Positions 17,809 to 26,907 of a stretch of 64,000 nucleotides of DNA are shown in pieces (position 1 is the first letter of the stretch; the number at the start of each line of letters is the position of its first letter). The notes below the pieces were generated by a model that ran no database searches, had not been told where the DNA came from, and worked only from the letters and a program-made list of their open reading frames with translations. The stretch comes from Streptomyces novaecaesareae (GTDB taxonomy: Bacteria > Actinomycetota > Actinomycetes > Streptomycetales > Streptomycetaceae). The DNA lies in NCBI RefSeq assembly GCF_000716875.1, contig NZ_JNWQ01000005.1, forward strand, positions 1 to 64,000, read 5' to 3'. The position numbers and the translations under genes are program-made.

Positions 17809-18608
17809 GGGGTCCCCATCACCGTGCTGGAGTCGGTGCTGCCGTCGGTCCAGCAGCCGCGCTCGCCGAGGACGTCCCGCAGGACGTCGATGCGATCGGC
17901 CATGATGCCATCCACTCCGAGGTCCAGGAGAGCCCTGATCCGTGTGGGATCGTCCACAGTCCAGACGTGGACCTGCAGGCCGAGGCGGTGGGCGGCCCGG
18001 ACGAACGCCCGGTCGACCACCCGCACGCCCCGGTGCCGCTCCGGCACCTGCGCGCACACCCCGGCGAACGGCGCCCCGCGCCCCCGCAGCAGCGGCCCGG
18101 CCAGCGAGCGCAGCCGCAGCCGGGCGACCTCGCGCGGGCCGAGCGAGGTGGCCAGCCGGGGGCCGGCGGCGGCGCGGACGGCGGCGAGCCGGCTGTCGGA
18201 GAAGCCGCCGACGCAGACCCGGTCCCAGGCGCCGGTCCGGCGGATCGCCTCGACCAGCGGTGCGACGGCCGGTGCCGCCTTCACGTCGATGTTGAACCGG
18301 GCGTCGGGGAAGGCACCGAGCAGGTCCTCCAGCAGCGGCACGGGCTCGGTGCCGCCGATCCGGGCCCGCCGGACGGTCTCCCAGGGCAGCTCCGCCACGG
18401 CTCCGGCGCGGTCGGTGACGCGGTCGAGGCGGGAGTCGTGGAAGGCCACCAGCACGCCGTCGGCGGTGGCGTGCACGTCCGTCTCCAGGTAGCGGTACCC
18501 GAGGGCGACGGCGGCCTCGAAGGCCGCGAGCGAGTTCTCGGGGTGGCCGAGGTCGCCACCCCGGTGGGCGAAGGCCAGCGGCCCCGGGTGGTCGAGGAAG
18601 GGGTGCAT
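17805..18608 (-). CDS. Glycerophosphodiester phosphodiesterase
   Basis: A 267-residue GDPD-fold enzyme. AHRGGDLGHPENSLAAF supplies the first catalytic His-Arg and Glu, ETDVH the metal-binding Glu/Asp, and FHDSRLDRVTD the second catalytic His. The late block VHVWTVDD closes the TIM barrel. No signal peptide is seen, so it is probably cytosolic. It hydrolyses glycerophosphodiesters to sn-glycerol-3-phosphate and an alcohol by family knowledge. The stop overlaps the transporter start by 4 bases. The long upstream region (18609-19091) holds its promoter. Confidence 0.9.
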   Translation of the reverse strand: MHPFLDHPGPLAFAHRGGDLGHPENSLAAFEAAVALGYRYLETDVHATADGVLVAFHDSRLDRVTDRAGAVAELPWETVRRARIGGTEPVPLLEDLLGAFPDARFNIDVKAAPAVAPLVEAIRRTGAWDRVCVGGFSDSRLAAVRAAAGPRLATSLGPREVARLRLRSLAGPLLRGRGAPFAGVCAQVPERHRGVRVVDRAFVRAAHRLGLQVHVWTVDDPTRIRALLDLGVDGIMADRIDVLRDVLGERGCWTDGSTDSSTVMGTP

Positions 18609-19091
18609 GTCGTGCTCCGAGCTGCTGGGAGAGGAGGCCGCGCAGCCCGGCTCCGCCGCCGCCCCGGACCCGCGCGCGTTACAGTATTACGCACCCTGTC
18701 AAGCAGTAATGTGCGGCCTCCGCTGCCGCTCGGCACGCACGCTCCCGGCGCCCGGGGGTGCATGCCGGAGCGGGAAGTCGGTCTGTCCGACTTCCCGCCC
18801 CTGCCGAATGTCCTGTCGCGTATCAGCGCCGGCGGTGCCCGTCCCGATGGCATGGCCCGAGAGCATGACCGGCCGGGAGATCGTACAGAAATCAACATTT
18901 TGGCGATATGTGATCGGTTTTGATCGCCAAGGTGCCTCATTTCACATGGCTGAAACATTCCATGGTGGCCAGATGTCACATGACTATTCGTCAGAAGTTC
19001 GGATTTGATGGCAGTGTGTGTGCAGCCGTACCACCTTCTGACCTGGTGCACACCGATCGTGTACACGATGACGAATGGCTGAACTGTGCGC
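18609..19091. promoter_or_regulatory. Long AT-richer divergent regulatory region
   Basis: 483 bases between divergent genes, with no supported ORF. The part from about 18880 to 19080 is clearly less GC-rich than the rest of the window. It contains an inverted repeat (arms 18900-18907 TTGGCGAT and 18923-18930 ATCGCCAA) and a perfect 14-bp palindrome (ATCGTGTACACGAT, 19056-19069) 22 bases before the ATG at 19092. A TTGACA-like -35 for the leftward gene lies at 18697-18702 (minus strand), without a good -10. The palindrome is the best operator candidate for the cassette to the right. Confidence 0.55.
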
Positions 19092-21176
19092 ATGACCCGT
19101 CCGGATCGCAACGAAGCGACCACGCGGACCCGCCCGACAGGCGAAAAGCTCACCACCCAGGAGTTCTCCCGGCTCGCCGGCAACGTCGGCGGCTATCCCT
19201 ATGTGAAGATCGTGCTCGACCGTGCCGAGTCGGAGCTCCACTTCATCGACAGTGCCGACGGCACCCTCCACGTCCGCTACATCGCGTGCGAGATACTCGG
19301 CATGTCCCTAGACGAACTGGCCCGTGGGCTCGATTCGTTCAATGACGACGTCTACCGGAATCCCGACCGCCGGTTCTATCTCGGCACCCTCGCCCTGCAC
19401 ACCCGGCAGGTCGCCGGGGAAGGCCAGGAAGCCGACGCCTTCCTGTCGCTGGAAACCGTCGACGTCGACACCATGTCCCAGGACATGCTGCGCTCCTTCT
19501 ACCACCGGGTGCGCGACCACATCGACCCGTCGCTGCCGCTGCTCCTCAAGCCGGCCAACCACCGGCAGGAGGCCTACGTCGCCGGGATCCCGGAGAGCGA
19601 GATCCCGCGCGTCCTGTCCCACGAGCTGTACTCCACCGCCTCCTTCGTGCCCCTGAACGCCGGTGAAGCGCACGGGAGGCTGCGGGTGTTCCGCTCGGAG
19701 GCGGAGTACCGGGCCGACCCCGAACCGCTGGAGTGGCACGACATCGTGGTGATGCCCCGGGTGCCCGAGGACGTCCCCCGGGTGTCGGGCATCATCCACA
19801 CCGAGCACACCACCCCGCTCTCCCACATCAACGTGATGGCCGCCGGGTGGCGGATCCCCAACGCCGTCGGCACCGGTGCCGTCGAGCGGATCGAACAGGC
19901 CGGACTGGCCGGGCGATGGGTCCGCTACCGGGTCGACGCCGATGGCTCCGACCTCCACCTCGAAGCCGCGCAGCCGCGCCCCGAGGGGGCCGGGTCGACG
20001 CTGCCGGCCGAACGCGTCACCGTGGACCGGCCCGACCTCACGCCCACCCCGATCACCGCGCTGTCCGAACTGCGCGCGGGCGACCACGTCCGCTTCGGCA
20101 CCAAGGCCGCCAACCTCGGCGAACTCACCCACCTCCTCCAGCACGGCTCACCCCGCTGGCTCGGCTTCTACCGCGTCCCCCGCCCGCCCCGGGACAACCT
20201 GCTGCGCTACCTGGCCCGGCAACTCGGCCTCCCGGAGCACGCGGAGCACCCGGACGAGGCAGAACTGGACGCCGCCGCACTGCGGTTGGTGAAGGAGCAC
20301 GCCCAGGTGCCGCGCGGGATCGTGCTGCCGTTCTCGCTCCAGCAGCGCTTCCTGGACTCCTCGGCGGAGCTCCGGGACGTCCTCGACCGGCTCGACTCCG
20401 CACTCCTGAACGGTACTTCGGGGACCTCGGGCACCTCGGGGACTACGGGCACTTCGGGGACGGCCGCGGCCGCGCAGGTGGGCGAACTCTGCCGCGAGGC
20501 GCAGCAGTTGATCCGCACCGCCCCGCTGCCCGGCCCGGTCCGCACCGAGATCGGCCGGGCACTCGACCGGCACCTGTACGGCGCACCCGTCCTGGTCGTC
20601 CGCAGCTCCTCCAACGCCGAGGACCTGCCCGGCTTCTCCGCCGCCGGACTCTACGAATCGGTGGCGAACGTCAGCGGCACGGACGCGGTCACCGACGCGG
20701 TCCGGGAGGTCTGGGCCTCGCTGCTCTCACCGCGCGCCGTCCTGCTGCGGCAGCAGGCGGGCATCCCCCTCGACCGCTGCGGCATGGGCGTCATCGTCCA
20801 GGAGCAGGTCGGCGCCACCGTCGGCGGCGTCCTGGTCACCTGCAACCCGCTGAGCCCGCAGGACTTCCGCAACGTCTACCTCAACATCTCACCGCGCTCG
20901 GTGACCGAGGTCGTCTCCGGCCAGGGCGCCCCGCTCCAGTACCTGTGCAACACCATGGAGGGCGGCAGCCGCACGGTCTCGCTGGGCACCGCCGGCGCCG
21001 ACCTGGACCCCGCGACCAAGGACCTGGTGGGCCGACTGGCCCTGATCAGCAGGCTGCTCCAGTCCCACTTCTCGCCCGACGAGGGCTACGCCGCCCCGGT
21101 CGACATCGAGTGGGCGATCGAGGGCGACCGGGTCGACCTGCTGCAGCTGCGCCCCTTCCGCACCGCCGCCCGCTGA
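19092..21176 (+). CDS. PEP/pyruvate-dikinase-like protein with swapped domain order
   Basis: 694 residues. A phosphohistidine swivel-like segment (about 234-262, HTTPLSHINVMA then RIPNAVG) comes before an ATP-grasp domain of the PEP synthase type (about 333-690). The latter has FGTKAANLGEL, VVRSSSNAEDLPGFSAAGLY and GVIVQEQVGATVGGV. There is no C-terminal PEP/pyruvate TIM barrel. The His-before-ATP order is like glucan water dikinase, opposite to PEP synthase. A Thr-Ser-Gly repeat at about 439-455 looks like a linker from repeat slippage. The N-terminal 220 residues match nothing I know. The ATG (19092) and GTG (19086) starts both lack a good ribosome site. It probably phosphorylates an organic substrate; which one is unknown. 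Confidence 0.75.
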   Translation: MTRPDRNEATTRTRPTGEKLTTQEFSRLAGNVGGYPYVKIVLDRAESELHFIDSADGTLHVRYIACEILGMSLDELARGLDSFNDDVYRNPDRRFYLGTLALHTRQVAGEGQEADAFLSLETVDVDTMSQDMLRSFYHRVRDHIDPSLPLLLKPANHRQEAYVAGIPESEIPRVLSHELYSTASFVPLNAGEAHGRLRVFRSEAEYRADPEPLEWHDIVVMPRVPEDVPRVSGIIHTEHTTPLSHINVMAAGWRIPNAVGTGAVERIEQAGLAGRWVRYRVDADGSDLHLEAAQPRPEGAGSTLPAERVTVDRPDLTPTPITALSELRAGDHVRFGTKAANLGELTHLLQHGSPRWLGFYRVPRPPRDNLLRYLARQLGLPEHAEHPDEAELDAAALRLVKEHAQVPRGIVLPFSLQQRFLDSSAELRDVLDRLDSALLNGTSGTSGTSGTTGTSGTAAAAQVGELCREAQQLIRTAPLPGPVRTEIGRALDRHLYGAPVLVVRSSSNAEDLPGFSAAGLYESVANVSGTDAVTDAVREVWASLLSPRAVLLRQQAGIPLDRCGMGVIVQEQVGATVGGVLVTCNPLSPQDFRNVYLNISPRSVTEVVSGQGAPLQYLCNTMEGGSRTVSLGTAGADLDPATKDLVGRLALISRLLQSHFSPDEGYAAPVDIEWAIEGDRVDLLQLRPFRTAAR

Positions 21177-21271
21177 CCCGGGTGCAGCGGCGCCCGCTGA
21201 CCCCGGTCGCACCGTCCGCGGGCGCCGCGGCCGTCCACCGGCCGAGCGAACTTCCGTCAGGAGAAAGCACG

Positions 21272-22627
21272 TTGAACAAGATTCTGTACGTCTACGTCAA
21301 GGGCGGCGCCCCGCTGGAGTACGCCTTCCCGCGGATCGCCGCCTGCGGGGAACTGCACGTCCTCGCACTGGCCCCGCTGCCCACGACCGCCCAGGACGCC
21401 TGGCGGCCCAGCTGCACCAGCATCGAGCTGGTGCCGGACGCGCCGCGCGGCGAGGAACTCGTCGCGCTGATCACCGCGTACGCGCGGGCCATCGGCGCCG
21501 ACGCGGTGCTGACGCTCTCGGAGTTCGCGGTGCTGGCCGTCGCGCACGCCGCACGCCGGCTCGGCCTGGCCGGGCCCGGCGAGGGGATCGTCCGGGCCAG
21601 GGACAAGCGGCTGATGCGGGAGGCGTGGGCCGCCGCCGGAGTGCCGATCCCCGGGTTCCGCCGGGTCGACAGCCTCGCGGACCTGGACGCCGCGCTGGCC
21701 GCGTTCACGCCCCCGCTGCTGCTCAAGCCGGCCTGGGGCGCCGGATCGGTCGCCCAGATCGTGCTCGACTCGGCCGCGGACGCCGCCCCGGCGTGGGCCG
21801 AGATCGAACGCGGGCTCCAGGCCGGCAGCCGGGTCGGCATGAACGAGCTCTACGCCGCCGACACCGACCGGGACCGGCTGGTCGAGGAGATCGCCCAGGG
21901 CTCCACCGAGGGCTGGTACCAGGAGCCCGGCTACGGCGACTACGTGAGCGTGGAGGGCATCGTCGCGAACGGCGTCTACCGCCCGCTGGCCATCACCGCC
22001 AAGCTGCCGACCGTACCGTCCTTCGTCGAGGTGGCCAGCACCTCGCCCTCCGTCATGGCCGTACCGCTGCAACGCCGGATCGAGGAGGTCTCGCGGCAGG
22101 CCGTCGACGCGCTCGGCCTGGAGAACTGCGGCACCCACACCGAGCTCAAGCTGATGAAGGACGGCGAGCTGGTGGTCATCGAGACCGCGGCCCGCTTCGG
22201 CGGCCTGCTGACGACCCGGCAGGTCCACGAGGTGTTCGGCATCGACCCGATCGGCATGCTGGTCCGGCAACTGCTGGGCGAGCGGGTCGACTACCCCGAG
22301 GCCATGCTCACCGACGGCCTGCGGGCCGCCGCGTCGGTGGCCGTCGTCCCCGCCGACGCCTTCGGCGTGCCCTGGCGCACCAGGCCGGTCTGGGCCCCGC
22401 AGGCCGTGGACTGGCAGAGCCTGCTGTCCCCGGGCAGCACCATCGAGGCCGTTCCCGCCTTCGCCATGCCGGCCGGACAGCCCGTGCCCGCCTTCGACCC
22501 CAACGCCGGGTCGCGCAACTGGCTCGGCGTCTACCTGCTGAGCGCCGTCGACGCCGCCACCCTGCAGCGCGACTGCAACGCCGTGCTGAACGGCCTGGAA
22601 GCCGCCCTGCACCGGGCCGCCGGCTGA
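21272..22627 (+). CDS. ATP-grasp ligase
   Basis: A 451-residue carboxylate-amine/thiol ligase-type ATP-grasp enzyme. The TTG start at 21272 is supported by AGGAGAAAGCACG directly upstream. Domains: N-terminal Rossmann-like (about 1-105), then ATP-binding, with LLLKPAWGAGSV (nucleotide-binding Lys) and HTELKLMKDGELVVIETAAR (metal-binding Glu and Arg near 285-310). It lies 95 bp after the dikinase-like gene and 36 bp before a glycosyltransferase, all rightward. By family it couples an acyl acid to an amine through an acylphosphate; the partners are unknown. The context suggests a small natural-product pathway. Confidence 0.82.
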   Translation: MNKILYVYVKGGAPLEYAFPRIAACGELHVLALAPLPTTAQDAWRPSCTSIELVPDAPRGEELVALITAYARAIGADAVLTLSEFAVLAVAHAARRLGLAGPGEGIVRARDKRLMREAWAAAGVPIPGFRRVDSLADLDAALAAFTPPLLLKPAWGAGSVAQIVLDSAADAAPAWAEIERGLQAGSRVGMNELYAADTDRDRLVEEIAQGSTEGWYQEPGYGDYVSVEGIVANGVYRPLAITAKLPTVPSFVEVASTSPSVMAVPLQRRIEEVSRQAVDALGLENCGTHTELKLMKDGELVVIETAARFGGLLTTRQVHEVFGIDPIGMLVRQLLGERVDYPEAMLTDGLRAAASVAVVPADAFGVPWRTRPVWAPQAVDWQSLLSPGSTIEAVPAFAMPAGQPVPAFDPNAGSRNWLGVYLLSAVDAATLQRDCNAVLNGLEAALHRAAG

Positions 22628-22663
22628 CCCCGCCCTCCTTCTCCCTCCCGCTGAGGTTCCTCG

Positions 22664-23791
22664 ATGCGTGTACTGTTCGCCGGCGCGCCCGGCGTCGGCC
22701 ATCTCTTCCCGCTCGTCCCGCTCGCCCGGGCGATCCGCGGACTCGGCCACGAGGTCGCGGTGGCCTCGATGGACGGCGGCGAGGCGGTCGCCGCGTCCGG
22801 ACTGCCGTACCTGCCGCTCGCCCCCGGCGTCGACTGGCGCCGGGAGATCAGGGAGGCCGGCCGCACCCGACGGCCCGACCTGATGCGACGGGTCGTCGAG
22901 ACCAACGCCGCCGACCGCGAGGCCTTCGTCCCGCTGGCCGCCCACGTCAACGCCGCGGTGGCCGACGCCGCCGTCGAACTCGCCGCACGCTGGCGGCCGG
23001 ACCTGGTGGTGTACGAGTACCTGTTCCCGGCGGCCCTGCTCGCGGCGGCCCGCCTCGGCGTGCCGGCCGTCCAGCACGACCTGGGCTTCGTCCGCACCTC
23101 CGGGCTGCGCTCGCTGATGCTCACGGAGATGGCCGAAGCCTTCGCCCGGCACGGCCTCGACCCGCTGCCCGAACCGGCCGACACCATCGACCTCGCGCCG
23201 CCGAGCATGGCCGGGGGAGAGCCGTACGGCCGCACACTGCGGCCCGTCGCCTACAACGGTGAGGGCGAGCTCCCCGAACCCCTCGCCGCACCCGCCCACC
23301 GCCCGCGGGTGGCCGTCACCCTGGGCACCGTACCGCCCAAGACCGACGGCCTGACCAGGATCGAACGGGTGATCGCGGCCGCCGCCGACCTCGACGCCGA
23401 CTTCGTCCTGGCGACCGGCGAACTCGACCTCGCCACGCTCGGCACCCTGCCCGCCAACGTCCACCCCTACGGCTGGGTGCCCTGGCGCGCACTGCTCGAC
23501 ACCTGCACGGCCGCCATCCACCACGGCGGCAGCGGCACCGCCCTCGCCGCCCTCGACGCCGGCATCCCCCAACTCGCCCTGCCCGACGGCTCCGACCGCC
23601 ACATCAACGCCCACGCGGTCCGCGACCGCGGAGCCGGCCTCAGCGCCACCGCCGAGTCCATCGGCCCGGCCCTGCTCGACCGCCTGCTCACCGACACCAC
23701 CCTGGCCCGCACCGCCCGCGAGGTCAGCGCCGAGATCGCGACGATGCCGAGCCCCACCGCCCTGGCGGAACACCTCACCGCCACCGGCTGA
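22664..23791 (+). CDS. Family-1 glycosyltransferase (macrolide-type GT-B)
   Basis: 375 residues in the GT-B fold. The N terminus MRVLFAGAPGVGHLFPLVPL is typical of natural-product glycosyltransferases of the UGT/EryCIII group. The donor-binding C-terminal block is HHGGSGTALAALDAGIPQLA followed by a D-x-x-x-N site (SDRHINA). It ends 30 bases before a likely terminator. It follows the ATP-grasp gene by 36 bp, so the transferase probably decorates the product of the two upstream enzymes. It is short for the family (usually 390-420). No partner P450-like activator gene is present. Confidence 0.85.
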   Translation: MRVLFAGAPGVGHLFPLVPLARAIRGLGHEVAVASMDGGEAVAASGLPYLPLAPGVDWRREIREAGRTRRPDLMRRVVETNAADREAFVPLAAHVNAAVADAAVELAARWRPDLVVYEYLFPAALLAAARLGVPAVQHDLGFVRTSGLRSLMLTEMAEAFARHGLDPLPEPADTIDLAPPSMAGGEPYGRTLRPVAYNGEGELPEPLAAPAHRPRVAVTLGTVPPKTDGLTRIERVIAAAADLDADFVLATGELDLATLGTLPANVHPYGWVPWRALLDTCTAAIHHGGSGTALAALDAGIPQLALPDGSDRHINAHAVRDRGAGLSATAESIGPALLDRLLTDTTLARTAREVSAEIATMPSPTALAEHLTATG

Positions 23792-23820
23792 GCTCCCCGG
23801 GAAGAGCCGCCCGCCCCCGG

Positions 23821-23880
23821 CCCCGCCCGCCGGCTCTGGCAGCGCCTTCGGGGCCGGGGCCAGTGAGCGGGCGGGCGGGG
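23821..23880 (+). terminator. Candidate terminator after the glycosyltransferase
   Basis: Arms 23821-23836 and 23865-23880 pair over 16 bases with one mismatch across a 28-base loop. It separates the three-gene cassette from the monooxygenase gene, which has its own ribosome site. Confidence 0.5.
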
Positions 23881-24026
23881 TGAGCCGCGTCGGCGGTGTG
23901 TCAGTGTCCTGCCGGTGAGCTGTCAGTGGTGTCAGCGGGCTGTCCGTGCCCCGAAGGTGCCTCGACCGAGGCTGGACACGGCAACACGGCAGCACGGCCG
24001 TATCACCGATTCACGGGAGGTCCACC

Positions 24027-25322
24027 ATGGCGAACACCTCGACAGCGCCGAACACGTCGACGACGCCCAGCCGCTCGCGCACGACCTCGGTCCTGGTCTC
24101 CGGCGCCGGGATCGCCGGCACCGCCCTCGCCTACTGGCTGGAGCGCTACGGCTTCCGGGTCACCGTGGTCGAGCGCGCCCCGTCGCTGCGCGGCGGCGGT
24201 CAGGCGGTGGACATCCGGGGCAACGCCCTGGGGGTCGTCGAGCGGATGGGCCTGCTGGAGGAGGTCCGGGCCCGCCGGACCGGTCTGCGCGGGATGTCCC
24301 TGGTCGACGCGGACGGCCGCGAGCTGGGCCGCACCACCGAGTGGACGGCCACCGGCGGCCCCGTCGGCGGCCCCGACGTGGAGATCCTGCGCGACGAACT
24401 CGCCGAGCTGGTCGCGGGGGCGGCCGGGCCCGGCATCGAGTACCGCTTCGAGGACGCGATCGACACCCTCGTCCAGTACGGGGACGGCGTGCAGGTCCGG
24501 TTCCGCAGCGGCACCGAGCAGTCCTTCGACCTCGTCGTCGGCGCCGACGGCCTGCACTCGAACACCCGCCGCCTCGTCTTCGGCCCCGAAGCCGACTACC
24601 TGCACTCCGTCGGCACCTATGTCGCAGGCTGGAGCGTCCCCAACCACCTCGGCCTGGACCGCTGGGAGGTCATCCACCAGCCCGGCGGGACCACCGACCG
24701 GAACTGCCTGGCGATGACCGCCCGCGACAACACCGAGCTGCGCGTCTTCGTCTCCTTCCGCAGCGACGAACCGCTCGACCGCATGCTGCCCCGCGACCGC
24801 ACCGAGCAGCGCCGGCTGATCGCCGAGCGCTGCGCCCACCTGGGCTGGGAGGTGCCGCGCTTCCTGCGGGGCATGTGGGACACGGACGCCTTCCACTACG
24901 ACGTCGTCGCCCAGATCCGGATGGAGCGCTGGTCCAACGACCGGGTCGCCCTGCTCGGCGACGCCGGGTACTGCTGCTCCCCGCTCACCGGCCAGGGCAC
25001 CAGCGTGGCCCTGACCGCCGCCTACGTCCTGGCCGGCGAACTGCACGCGGCCGACGGCGACCACCGGACCGCCTTCCCCGCCTACGAGCGGCGGCTGCGC
25101 GACCACGTGGCGGCCAACCAGGCCATCCTCGACCTCACCGCCGACCTCTACTCCGGCGACGGCCCCGGCCCGGCGCCCGCGGCCCCGGCGGGCACCACCG
25201 CGACCCCGGAGGGCGACGCCGCGACCACCGCCCCCGCGGGCGTCCCGGACTTCGACCGGCCGGGCCCGGAGCTGGAGGAGGCCTTCCGCGCCGCCACCGT
25301 CTTCGACCTGCCCGACTACTGA
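24027..25322 (+). CDS. FAD-dependent monooxygenase (TetX/PHBH-like)
   Basis: 431 residues, ATG at 24027 after GGGAGG. Group A flavin monooxygenase motifs are in order: [19 protein letters not shown] (FAD ADP), [12 protein letters not shown] (DG motif) and [20 protein letters not shown] (GD motif). The best fit is the branch with TetX-like tetracycline and aromatic hydroxylases. The C-terminal tail (about 375-415) is a Pro/Ala/Thr-rich stretch unlikely to be folded. It could tailor the product of the cassette at 19092-23791 or act alone. The last 7 bases overlap the end of the leftward LRV fragment. Confidence 0.88.
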   Translation: MANTSTAPNTSTTPSRSRTTSVLVSGAGIAGTALAYWLERYGFRVTVVERAPSLRGGGQAVDIRGNALGVVERMGLLEEVRARRTGLRGMSLVDADGRELGRTTEWTATGGPVGGPDVEILRDELAELVAGAAGPGIEYRFEDAIDTLVQYGDGVQVRFRSGTEQSFDLVVGADGLHSNTRRLVFGPEADYLHSVGTYVAGWSVPNHLGLDRWEVIHQPGGTTDRNCLAMTARDNTELRVFVSFRSDEPLDRMLPRDRTEQRRLIAERCAHLGWEVPRFLRGMWDTDAFHYDVVAQIRMERWSNDRVALLGDAGYCCSPLTGQGTSVALTAAYVLAGELHAADGDHRTAFPAYERRLRDHVAANQAILDLTADLYSGDGPGPAPAAPAGTTATPEGDAATTAPAGVPDFDRPGPELEEAFRAATVFDLPDY

Positions 25323-25553
25323 CGGCCGGACGGAACCCCGCTGCGGTCGAGCAGCGCGTGGAGGCGTTCCGCGGACAGCGCCGGGTTGGCGGCCGCGCCC
25401 TCGACGGACTCGGGGCCGGCCGACTCGCGGGCGTCCACCAGCGACCCGACCAGGTCGAGGGGGAGCAGCGGGTTCGCCGCCGCCGCCCGCCGGACGTGCG
25501 GGTCCGGGTCGGTCAACTGCCGTACGGGCGGCCGCGCGAGGCCGGTGTCGGCC
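25316..25553 (-). pseudogene. LRV/HEAT-like repeat protein, 3' fragment
   Basis: In this frame the minus strand reads [17 protein letters not shown] and later [17 protein letters not shown]. These are leucine-rich-variant repeats, normally found in chains of ten or more in 300-500-residue actinobacterial proteins. Only about 78 codons remain. The upstream side joins, out of frame, the truncated araA gene at about 25553. A TTG at 25514-25516 could start a 66-residue peptide, but there is no sign it is expressed. I read it as the tail of a gene brought next to araA by deletion or misassembly. Confidence 0.7.
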
Positions 25554-26225
25554 GTCCTCCGTCGCGTCCACGGCGGCGACGAGGTCGTTGACGCCGTAGG
25601 TGTTGACGGAGACGCCGAAGCGCAGCTGGGCCTCGACCTTGTCGCCCTCGGTGACGGCGACGTCGCGCATGTTGTCGCCGAAGCGGGCGAGCTTGAGGCT
25701 GCGGAGTTCGGCGCGGCCGGCGGCGGCGCGGGCCCAGGCGGCGATCCTGGAGGACACGGCGGGGTCGGTGACGTGTCCGGCGACGGTCTTGCGCGGCACG
25801 CCGAGGCGGGACTGGATGTAGCCGAACTCGCGGTCGCCGTGGGCGGCCTGGTTCAGGTTCATGAAGTCCATGTCGATGGAGTGCCAGGGCAGTTCGACAT
25901 TGGCCTGGGTGTGCAGGTGGAGCAGCGGCTTCTGCAGGGCATCCAGGCCGGCGATCCACATCTTCGCCGGGGAGAAGGTGTGCATCCAGGCGATCAGGCC
26001 GATGCAGTCGTCCGCGGAGTTGGCCTCCAGGCAGACCCGGCGGATCGCGGCGGCGTCGGTGAGGACGGGCTTCCAGACGATCTCGACCGGCAGGAGGAGG
26101 TCGCGGTTCAGCTCTTCGGCGATCCGCTGGGACTGCTCCGCGACCTGGCGCAGGGTGTCCTCGCCGTACAGTCCCTGACTTCCGGTCAGGAACCAGACCT
26201 GGCGGCCCTCCAGGGGCTTCTTCAT
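25554..26225 (-). pseudogene. araA: L-arabinose isomerase, truncated at codon ~224
   Basis: The N-terminal 220 or so residues are a normal L-arabinose isomerase: [44 protein letters not shown], and ending near [16 protein letters not shown] complete enzyme has about 500 residues. The missing half holds the metal ligands and catalytic glutamates (the positions equal to E306 and E333 in E. coli AraA), so no isomerase is expected. The open frame continues far to the left only as antisense of the monooxygenase. araA is the last gene of araB-araD-araA, 13 bp after araD. The break is at the junction with the LRV fragment. Confidence 0.85.
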
Positions 26226-26238
26226 GGGGGTGGCTCCT

Positions 26239-26907
26239 TCACCGGCCCTGGGGCTGGCCGTAGACGTTCTGGTAGCGGAAGTTGAGGCTGTCGATGTCCG
26301 CCTGGGCGATCGGCAGGGGCTCGCCGAGCTGGCGGGAGAGGTGGACGGTGCGGGCGACGTCCTCGCACATCACGGCGGCCTTGACCGCTGCCTTGGCGTC
26401 CTTGCCGATGGTGAACACACCGTGGTTCTGCATCAGGACGGCGGGCGAGCGGTGGCCCTTGAGGGTGTCCACGATGCCCCGGCCGATCGAGTCGTCGCCG
26501 ATCAGGGCGAAGGGGCCGACCGGGATCTCGGCGCCGAACTCGTCGGCCATCGCGGTGAGCACGCAGGGGACCGCCTCGCCGCGGGCCGCCCAGGCGCAGG
26601 CGTAGGTGGAGTGGGTGTGGACCACTCCGCCGACCTCGGGCAGGTGACGGTAGACGTAGGCGTGCGCGGCGGTGTCGGAGGAGGGTGCGTGGTCGCCCTC
26701 GACGACGTTCCCGTCCAGGTCGCAGACGATCATGTTGTGCGGCGCCAGCTCGTCGTAGGAGACGCCGCTGGGCTTGATCACGAGCAGGTCCTCGCCGGGG
26801 ACGCGGGCCGATACGTTGCCGGCGGTCCAGACCACCAGGTTGTAGCGGACCAGCTCCTGGTGCAGGTCGCTGACCTGGCGGCGGATGAGGTCGATGGTCG
26901 CGTTCAC
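26239..26907 (-). CDS. araD: L-ribulose-5-phosphate 4-epimerase
   Basis: 222 residues, class II aldolase fold. It converts L-ribulose-5-phosphate to D-xylulose-5-phosphate, the last step of arabinose entry to the pentose phosphate pathway. Visible motifs: [20 protein letters not shown], the zinc-binding [16 protein letters not shown] and the late [10 protein letters not shown]. The GTG start at 26905-26907 overlaps the araB stop (GTGA), so it is translationally coupled to araB. Length is normal for the family (about 220-235). Confidence 0.93.
   Translation of the reverse strand: MNATIDLIRRQVSDLHQELVRYNLVVWTAGNVSARVPGEDLLVIKPSGVSYDELAPHNMIVCDLDGNVVEGDHAPSSDTAAHAYVYRHLPEVGGVVHTHSTYACAWAARGEAVPCVLTAMADEFGAEIPVGPFALIGDDSIGRGIVDTLKGHRSPAVLMQNHGVFTIGKDAKAAVKAAVMCEDVARTVHLSRQLGEPLPIAQADIDSLNFRYQNVYGQPQGR

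Noticed and set aside
21257..23995. 912-residue leftward frame opposite the ATP-grasp and glycosyltransferase genes
   Set aside because: Gly/Arg/Val-rich shadow frame with no domains; both opposite-strand genes have clear motifs.
24003..25553. Leftward extension of araA to a 740-residue protein
   Set aside because: Similarity to arabinose isomerase ends near 25554; the rest is antisense to the FAD monooxygenase gene.
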